From Semisulcospira habei (Eukaryota; Mollusca; Gastropoda; Semisulcospiridae), in contig BTPG01000005.1 in the NCBI GenBank assembly GCA_036245525.1, positions 129,558,101 through 129,622,100 on the forward strand: 64,000 bases of DNA, given 5' to 3'. The translations under genes and the position numbers were made by a program. The notes beneath the pieces are model-generated. The model was not told where the DNA came from, did not search any database, and worked only from the letters and a program-made list of their open reading frames with translations. The stretch's first letter is position 1; each line of letters begins with the position of its first letter. Below, piece by piece: positions 1-64,000 of this stretch.

Positions 1-307
1 GTAGGCCAGCCACTCTAGAAAGTCTTGTATGAGTGGTGGCGGTGGTGGTGCTGGCCGGAGATACCGTCGCTGGCTGTGGAGGGGTCTAGGGAGTTGAGTT
101 GGCGGTGGTGGTGGCCAGTGGATTCTAGGCCTGCGGGTCGGGCGCTGGGATGCGCGTGGTGGGTAGCGGTGGTGGGGTGGCAGGCGGAGGTGTGGTGGCG
201 GCGTGGGGAGTAGCGCCGGTCGTTGCTCTCGGAAGCGGTTGGGTGGTCTGTGGCGTCGGTGTTGCCGTTGGATGGTGGTTGGCCCGTTGGCTGGCGGTGG
301 TGGAGGC

Positions 308-1234
308 TCAGTGTTGTGGGGCCGGGTCTGTACCCGTGTTCTTGGTCTCAGTGATCTTGATGGTCGGGGTTGGTGTGGCTTCCGTCTCTGTGCCGGTATC
401 CTGTGTCGTGGGCGGCGTGTTTCCACAGCCTTTGTGCTTGGTGTAGGTGGCCGTGGTGCCGGTCTTTTTGTGGGCTGTTTTGGAAGCGGTGGCTGTTGTT
501 TGCCAGTCACTGTTCGTTGTGTTGGGCGTGGCCTGGCTGGCCGTGTTCTCTACCTTGGGCGGCTGGAGATCTTTTAAGGCCCCGGTGTGCACTAGCCACC
601 AGGCGGTGACGAGTGCACGGTGGTAGGTGTCTCCGCTGAGTGAAGATATTGCTGGTATGGCGTCTTGGAGGAGGAGCACCAAATCATCGAAGTCCATCTC
701 TCGGACCCGGGTCCCTCCCTCCTCAGCTGATGTCGGCCGTTCCCGAGTGAGTGGTTCGGGGATGGCGACCGACTGGGGGGAGGGTGGGAAGTCGGGCTCC
801 GACGCCGACTCCGACGGATCTTCGGGCTCCTCCTCTGGTAACGTTGTTGGGGGGCTTGATGGTTGGTATTCTTCTTCTTCTTCTTCTTCCGTATCCGCCA
901 GTGGTGGCGGTGGTCGGGGAGGGCTCACTGGCCTGAATATTGGTGAGGTTCTTAGTAGTTCAGGTTTGGGAACAGTCCCGCCGGTGGTAGAGGTGGCGGG
1001 TGTCGGGAACATGTCCCTCATGGCTTGTTCTGGCGTCATCGGTGTCATTCTCTGGGCCGTCGGTTGTGGGGGAATAGGCGGTGACATGGGTCGCCTAGCC
1101 TCTCTCTTAGGTTTCGGCGATTGATGCTGTTGAACTTGGGTGTGGCTGGCCAGGTATTCGTCGGCCTGCTCTAAGTTCGTTCTTCTTCGGTTCGCCCTTA
1201 GAAGGGCGGCGTTATTTTTCTTTCTGGAGGCCAT
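308..1234 (-). CDS. Unrecognised 308-aa Pro/acid-rich ORF
   Basis: Open frame with a basic N-terminus (MASRKKNNAALLRANRRRTN), a Pro-rich middle, an E-run (EEEEEEE), then FDDLVLLLQDAIPAISSL and a Thr-rich C-terminus. The strand beyond the stop, to the window start, stays Pro-rich and free of obvious repeats, so the ORF may have been longer. There is no domain I can name. The biased composition, single exon and repeat-rich surroundings suggest a Gag-like ORF of a retroelement or a chance GC-rich ORF. The opposite strand is also open, which lowers confidence. Confidence 0.3.
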   Translation of the reverse strand: MASRKKNNAALLRANRRRTNLEQADEYLASHTQVQQHQSPKPKREARRPMSPPIPPQPTAQRMTPMTPEQAMRDMFPTPATSTTGGTVPKPELLRTSPIFRPVSPPRPPPPLADTEEEEEEEYQPSSPPTTLPEEEPEDPSESASEPDFPPSPQSVAIPEPLTRERPTSAEEGGTRVREMDFDDLVLLLQDAIPAISSLSGDTYHRALVTAWWLVHTGALKDLQPPKVENTASQATPNTTNSDWQTTATASKTAHKKTGTTATYTKHKGCGNTPPTTQDTGTETEATPTPTIKITETKNTGTDPAPQH

Positions 1235-1239
1235 CGTTT

Positions 1240-1410
1240 ACCACGTGGCGCAGGGCTGTGGTCTTGGCTTGGCTTTGTTCTGTCTTGTTTCACGCTTGAC
1301 TTGGCTTGTCTTTGTTTGCGGCGTAGCGCAGGGCTGTAGTCTTGCTTGGTTGGCTCAGTCTCGCTTCTCGCTTGACTTGCCGTGTCTTGACTTGTCTTGG
1401 CTGGCTTTGC
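1240..1410 (+). repeat. Two-copy tandem duplication next to the Pro-rich ORF
   Basis: The block starting gcgcagggctgtggtcttg near 1247 recurs diverged near 1327 (gcgcagggctgtagtcttg), each followed by a cgcttgacttg element. The unit is about 80 bp. It lies upstream of the start of the minus-strand ORF. Confidence 0.5.
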
Positions 1411-1481
1411 TTGCTTGGGAGCGCGGGTGGCCGTCCGCTCCTCAGGCTGCTGTGTGAGCGAGTGTTAACGTTGGCATTTTC

Positions 1482-2032
1482 TCGGAGACTATTTAAGCTA
1501 CAGTCTTCAAACTTGGCCCAAGGATACTTTGTGGCAAGACCTTTCTAAACATACCAATTTCGGTGACCTCTCACAAAGGTCACAGCGGCTCAGGAAATAT
1601 ATGAAAAATAACTATTTTGGGACATAATTTCTTTTTTCTCAAATACTATTGACAACTTCAAACCCAAACTTGGTACATAGATACCTGATTGTAAGACCTT
1701 TATATGCACACTAATTTGGTTGATCCCTCGGAAAGGTCAAGGGTCACAAGTGGTCAAGACATAGTTCCAAAATGACCATATTTTTACCCAAAAAAAATGT
1801 TTTTTCGCAAATACTGTTCACAACTTCAAACCCAAACCTGCTACAGAGATACCTGATGGTAAGACCTATCTATGCATACTAATTTGCATGACCCCTCGAA
1901 AAGGTCAAGGGTCACAAGAGCTCAGGAAATAGGTAAAATAAAATAGCCATATTTTGACAAGAAACGTTATGTCAGACATGTGTGGATCGGTCGATACACG
2001 TGAGCCATATGGGCTTTGCCCTTCTTGTTAAA
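1482..2032 (+). repeat. Dispersed repeat with internal ~150-bp tandem units (copy 1)
   Basis: Starts at ggcattttctcggagacta and ends near ggctttgcccttcttgtt. It contains two units with aacttcaaacccaaact, gatacctgat and aaaggtcaagggtcacaag. The same family is found at 47428-48177 and 51478-51700. I see no ORF in it. Confidence 0.75.
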
Positions 2033-2181
2033 AGTTCACGCTAATATACGACGCTGCAAAATATTTGGCAACAATTATTCATGTTAACTTTATGTACGCA
2101 GGGCTTCATGAAGTCCTGAAGCTTGTTTATGTTTCCTGGCTGTCTTTGCATATTTCCGTATTTTCCTTTACAACTACGCCA

Positions 2182-2250
2182 AATTAAATGTGTACTGGTC
2201 TGTGATTTTGGACCTACGGCCAAATCACAGACCAGCACATACATTTAATT
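2182..2250. repeat. Hairpin MITE, family F
   Basis: Near-perfect palindrome whose arms read tactggtctgtgattttgg and ccaaatcacagaccagcac, extended outward by aattaaatg/catttaatt. Related copies sit near 4588, 15706, 42132, 44252 and 44847. Confidence 0.75.
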
Positions 2251-2272
2251 TGTACGTCATTCGGCCACGCAC

Positions 2273-2273
<1 letters not shown>

Positions 2274-2311
<38 letters not shown>

Positions 2312-2318
2312 ACACACA

Positions 2319-2364
<46 letters not shown>
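2274..2364. repeat. (CA)n microsatellite
   Basis: CA dinucleotide run with two short interruptions. It creates spurious Cys-Val ORFs on the opposite strand. Confidence 0.95.
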
Positions 2365-2366
<2 letters not shown>

Positions 2367-2377
2367 AAAAGTGATGT

Positions 2378-2458
2378 CCCCGAGAATATAGCACTCTGAT
2401 TACCTCCCTCGATCTACTGAGCGGATCGAGGGAGGTAACCAAAGTGCTATTCGCGGGG
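2378..2458. repeat. Hairpin palindrome, about 80 bp
   Basis: Arms ccccgagaatatagcact / agtgctattcgcgggg and gattacctccctcgatc / gatcgagggaggtaacc surround a short loop. I see no second copy in the window. Confidence 0.65.
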
Positions 2459-2744
2459 CTATCATATCTCCAAACCTGCCACTGTGTGAGAGAGTAGAAA
2501 CTCGTCACAGATAGTTACAATCTGTGTCTCCAGTCTCGAGTTTAACCTGAGTTACAACAAAAGCTTTACAAGTTACTAAAGAGTACATCGTAACCCTTTA
2601 CCACTCCAGTTAGTTCATGAGTGTCAGTGGTGTCGTCTCAGTACCGAGGAAAGGGCGTGTCTGCTCACCGTGCCACCAGTAATGGAACACGCAACACCCA
2701 ATCTTCAATGACATTTTCATTGGCATTGAAGACTGAATTTCACT

Positions 2745-2940
2745 TTAACCCTTTACATGCTGAGGCTGATTTTGTAAAATTTGCTTATTGTCCTATGAAG
2801 TCTACATTACAGATTAGGAGATAAATCAACTGTTTTAGTTCAAGGGTAGTGCCTCCGGCGCCAAGCTATTCTGGCACCACCCTTGAACTATTAGTCAAAT
2901 TTATTTTAAGCAATGGGTGTATCAGGATGATAAGGGTTAA
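2745..2940. repeat. TTAA hairpin MITE, family B
   Basis: Bounded by TTAACCCTTTACATGC and TGATAAGGGTTAA, with a central arm pair ttcaagggtagtgcc / ggcaccacccttgaac. The TTAA at each end suggests piggyBac-type integration. Confidence 0.75.
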
Positions 2941-3395
2941 GTAGTCGTCCCCCTTCGCTAGTGATGTGCGGACACAAAAAGGGGCCAGCAAAAGGCACAG
3001 ATCCTCAGATTGCGGGGGTCATGAGAATCTACGCCTCTGCAGACGGGTTCCGCCGGTTAGTTGCGTTTGTGATTTCTCGCGGGCCTAAATAACAGCTTCA
3101 GTTTGACACCAATCATGACTTACTTCATCATCACTCTTCTAATCAGTTCGTTCAGAAATCCCCAAGAGATTGACACACACAAGCCATAGCAGACTTCGCG
3201 GTGTCATGAGGTTCTTTGCTTCTTCTCGTTTCATTTACGTCCGTGTTCCCCACAGGCGGAAAAAGTCGTCGCATGTTAGCTAACAAGAACGATATCTTGG
3301 AGTAGAACTAGAAAGGAACATACAGGACGCCTCACATCCTTCGCACCCTGATGACTCCTTCGTCGGAAGAAGTAAATGAGACTGCTGTTTAGCAT
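2941..3395. other. Non-coding stretch with a worn family C hairpin
   Basis: Contains a decayed C core near 2985-3045 (caaaaggcacagatcctca). I see no exon, RNA gene or other repeat in the remainder. Confidence 0.45.
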
Positions 3396-3458
3396 CAAGA
3401 GGCATAGATTGTCATGGCCCCTGCAGTTGCAGGGGCTCATGACAATCTATGCCTCTTG
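3396..3458. repeat. Hairpin MITE core, family C
   Basis: Almost perfect inverted repeat: caagaggcatagattgtcat and its complement around a cctgcagttgcagg centre. Confidence 0.75.
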
Positions 3459-3738
3459 TAGTTGTAGACTGGACCGAGGGACTGAAGCTGATTTTGGATT
3501 GCTCTTAAAGGCGCCAAAACCGGAACGGCGACATATCGGAATGTAATTATGGCGAAAAGTTGAATAACCAAATTACAGTTAGAGAAAAGATATGTGACCC
3601 CCATCTTCTACAAACGTTAACTGCGCCGAGTACTGTCACTACTGTGCAGTCTGTTGACAAAGAGCAAAGCAATGTTTGCTTGTGAAAGAGAGGAACCAGT
3701 TAAATCATTCAGCCCCGACACACCACAGCAAGATAAAG

Positions 3739-4238
3739 NNNNNNNNNNNNNNNNNNNNNNNNNNNNNNNNNNNNNNNNNNNNNNNNNNNNNNNNNNNNNN
3801 NNNNNNNNNNNNNNNNNNNNNNNNNNNNNNNNNNNNNNNNNNNNNNNNNNNNNNNNNNNNNNNNNNNNNNNNNNNNNNNNNNNNNNNNNNNNNNNNNNNN
3901 NNNNNNNNNNNNNNNNNNNNNNNNNNNNNNNNNNNNNNNNNNNNNNNNNNNNNNNNNNNNNNNNNNNNNNNNNNNNNNNNNNNNNNNNNNNNNNNNNNNN
4001 NNNNNNNNNNNNNNNNNNNNNNNNNNNNNNNNNNNNNNNNNNNNNNNNNNNNNNNNNNNNNNNNNNNNNNNNNNNNNNNNNNNNNNNNNNNNNNNNNNNN
4101 NNNNNNNNNNNNNNNNNNNNNNNNNNNNNNNNNNNNNNNNNNNNNNNNNNNNNNNNNNNNNNNNNNNNNNNNNNNNNNNNNNNNNNNNNNNNNNNNNNNN
4201 NNNNNNNNNNNNNNNNNNNNNNNNNNNNNNNNNNNNNN
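3739..4238. other. Assembly gap (500 N)
   Basis: Exactly 500 undetermined bases, a conventional fixed-length scaffold gap. It abuts a long CG/CA microsatellite, a probable reason the assembly broke. An upstream exon could be hidden here. Confidence 0.98.
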
Positions 4239-4240
4239 CG

Positions 4241-4329
<89 letters not shown>
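4239..4329. repeat. (CG)n(CA)n microsatellite
   Basis: Ten-base CG run followed by about 80 bases of CA, bordering the gap. Confidence 0.95.
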
Positions 4330-4332
<3 letters not shown>

Positions 4333-4751
4333 TGCACACACGAAAGCCCGCAGACACGCACACCTTCCCCACTGTCATCCTGTGTTCTCTTTATCTCCTG
4401 ACCATTATACACTAATCTATGCTGTCAACAATTCCATTTGTGTCTAGTTCGTTTACATTCGAGTTTATTATTTTGTCATCACGTTTGTCTGTTTGTACAT
4501 AACATGTTTTTGTTTGTTTTTTTCATTTCATTTACAACATAGTTCACAGCAGTGACATAAATACTTTTTTTTACGCTTTGTAAAATTGCGCTGGTCTGTG
4601 ATTTTGGAACTTACAGCCGAATTACCAGCCGTAATTTATTTTATAATATGAGGATTAACAAGCACTTTTGAAAATAGCTCAAAGCGCTGTTTCTAATTTC
4701 TGTTACGCGGTTAATATTGCCTACAATCGGTGCGTGTTGCGGTGTGTGCAG

Positions 4752-63185
<58,434 letters not shown>

Positions 63186-63201
63186 GTAAGTAATAATTTC
63201 C

Positions 63202-63399
63202 TTAACCCATTTAACCTTACAGCTGCATTTCCCAACTTTTGGAGGTGTCGCCTAACAACCAGAACCATGTACCAGTTGCTAGAGATGGATCAGCATAGTG
63301 CTAGATTAGCATGACACCATCAGGCTAATCTGGCACTATCTTTGATTTGTCATGGTTAATCCATCTCCTGTTGTAGTGTAGCAGGGCTGAATGGGTTAA
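63202..63399. repeat. TTAA hairpin MITE, family A, 16 nt after exon 26
   Basis: TTAACCCATTTAACC to AGCAGGGCTGAATGGGTTAA, 198 bp; the core is worn (agtgctagattagcatgaca / ctaatctggcacta). Its right TTAA is shared with the next element. Confidence 0.82.
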
Positions 63400-63480
63400 C
63401 TCCTTTCTCCATGCATCCACTGGTACTTTGCCCCCTTGTGGGTAAACAATACCAGTGGGCTGCATGCACAAGAGGGTTAA
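63396..63480. repeat. TTAA hairpin MITE, family D
   Basis: TTAACTCCTTTCTCCATGC to CTGCATGCACAAGAGGGTTAA-type end; centre tggtactttgcccccttgtg. Confidence 0.78.
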
Positions 63481-64000
63481 CATACTGAATTCAATTGTTA
63501 ACTCTTTTCTGTTAATTCCCTTGGTTGTTGGGCCATTCATGTCGGCGTGATTTCTTGGAAGTTTCATTGACAAGAACATTCCCTCAGCCATTAGATTTAG
63601 TTCTATGCACTGCTTTTAATGCACAAATGTATAAAGTCATTATCTTTTATTCTTGAATAGTTACTTTTTTCATGTACCTTTTGGGGTATTTTGCAATAAC
63701 ATTTTTACTGTTGATAACTTTTTCTTTTTTTAACATGGTAATTCTAACCTTCTTTTCTGAACAATAGAGATTTCTGTTTTGTCTTCTATTATTTTTTGTC
63801 CATTTGTATAACATCTTGAAAGTCTTGTTATCAACACGTTTTGGTAAAGAAATAGTTGCTGAACAGTTTCTGGTGAGAATGTGACTTTTTATGTTTGACA
63901 CTGAAGATGAGCAGACTTCTATGGTTTGTTTTATTAATTTTGTAGTAAAGTTTTTTTGCATTTATGTTCATGTTGGTTTTGTTTTTAATATGGGTGTGGT
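63481..64000. other. Start of intron 26, nothing recognised
   Basis: T-rich sequence on the + strand. A 104-aa minus-strand ORF (63647-63961) is Lys/Asn/Thr-rich with no domain I know, as expected of A/T-rich DNA. No exon seen. Confidence 0.5.

Noticed and set aside
3617..4415. Five 210-253-aa ORFs on both strands
   Set aside because: They consist of the N gap plus CA/TG repeats; no real coding content.
1..4751. A CH1-encoding exon upstream of exon 1
   Set aside because: I searched the plus strand by eye for CH1 motifs next to splice sites and found none. The exons are probably further upstream or in the gap.

Overview
This window reads as animal nuclear DNA, probably from a lophotrochozoan and most likely a gastropod mollusc. 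It shows short GT-AG exons in long introns, LINE and DIRS retroelements, dense hairpin MITEs, microsatellites and a fixed 500-N scaffold gap. The phylum is an inference from the protein and repeat style. I see nothing prokaryotic.

One host gene fills the window on the + strand: a spectraplakin (MACF1/dystonin/Shot/VAB-10 family). I could join 26 exons (4752..63185) whose phases all agree, giving 4,792 open codons with both ends of the gene outside the window. In order they encode the second calponin-homology (CH2) half of the actin-binding domain (exons 1-3), the whole plakin domain of spectrin repeats with an embedded SH3 (exons 4-25), and one uninterrupted 10,788-bp exon (exon 26) of about 85 plectin-repeat units. 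Exon 26 is phase 0 at both ends, so it could be skipped without a frameshift. CH1 and the promoter lie upstream; the spectrin-repeat rod, EF hands and GAS2 domain expected of the family would lie downstream.

The introns are packed with mobile DNA. Region by region: 1-4750 holds an unexplained proline/acid-rich minus-strand ORF, a dispersed repeat, hairpins, CA repeats and the gap. Intron 2 (5927-15232) holds a long inverted repeat (arms 6969-8046 and 10445-14624); its right arm is split by a 3.1-kb LINE with an 8-bp target duplication, and its centre holds a decayed jockey-type LINE. Intron 8 holds a 5'-truncated LINE (18961-20635). Intron 15 starts with an apparent GC donor and holds a 5.5-kb DIRS-like tyrosine-recombinase retrotransposon (25466-30976), followed by a decayed duplicate of exon 13. 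Intron 18 has a CR1/L2-like LINE 3' end. Intron 25 has an RTE-like LINE (48178-51477) with an intact 1,004-codon ORF and an 11-bp target duplication, nested in another repeat.

Hairpin MITEs occur about every 1 kb. Labels used below: A (ends TTAACCCATTTAGCCCC), B (ends TTAACCCTTATCATTC), C (core AAGAGGCATAGATCCTCAT), D (TGCAGCCxCTGGTACTGT) and E (GATGATTCCTGCA) are all bounded by TTAA, suggesting piggyBac-type mobilisation. I is a related core with no clear TTAA ends. F (GTGTGCTGGTCTGTGATTTT), G (CCCAGTAAGC...GCTTACTGGG), H (AAAGACCATCATTT), J (ATACTGATGAGCAAAG) and K (single copy) are separate hairpins. A, B and I share nearly the same central palindrome. Several copies are nested in others or share one TTAA.
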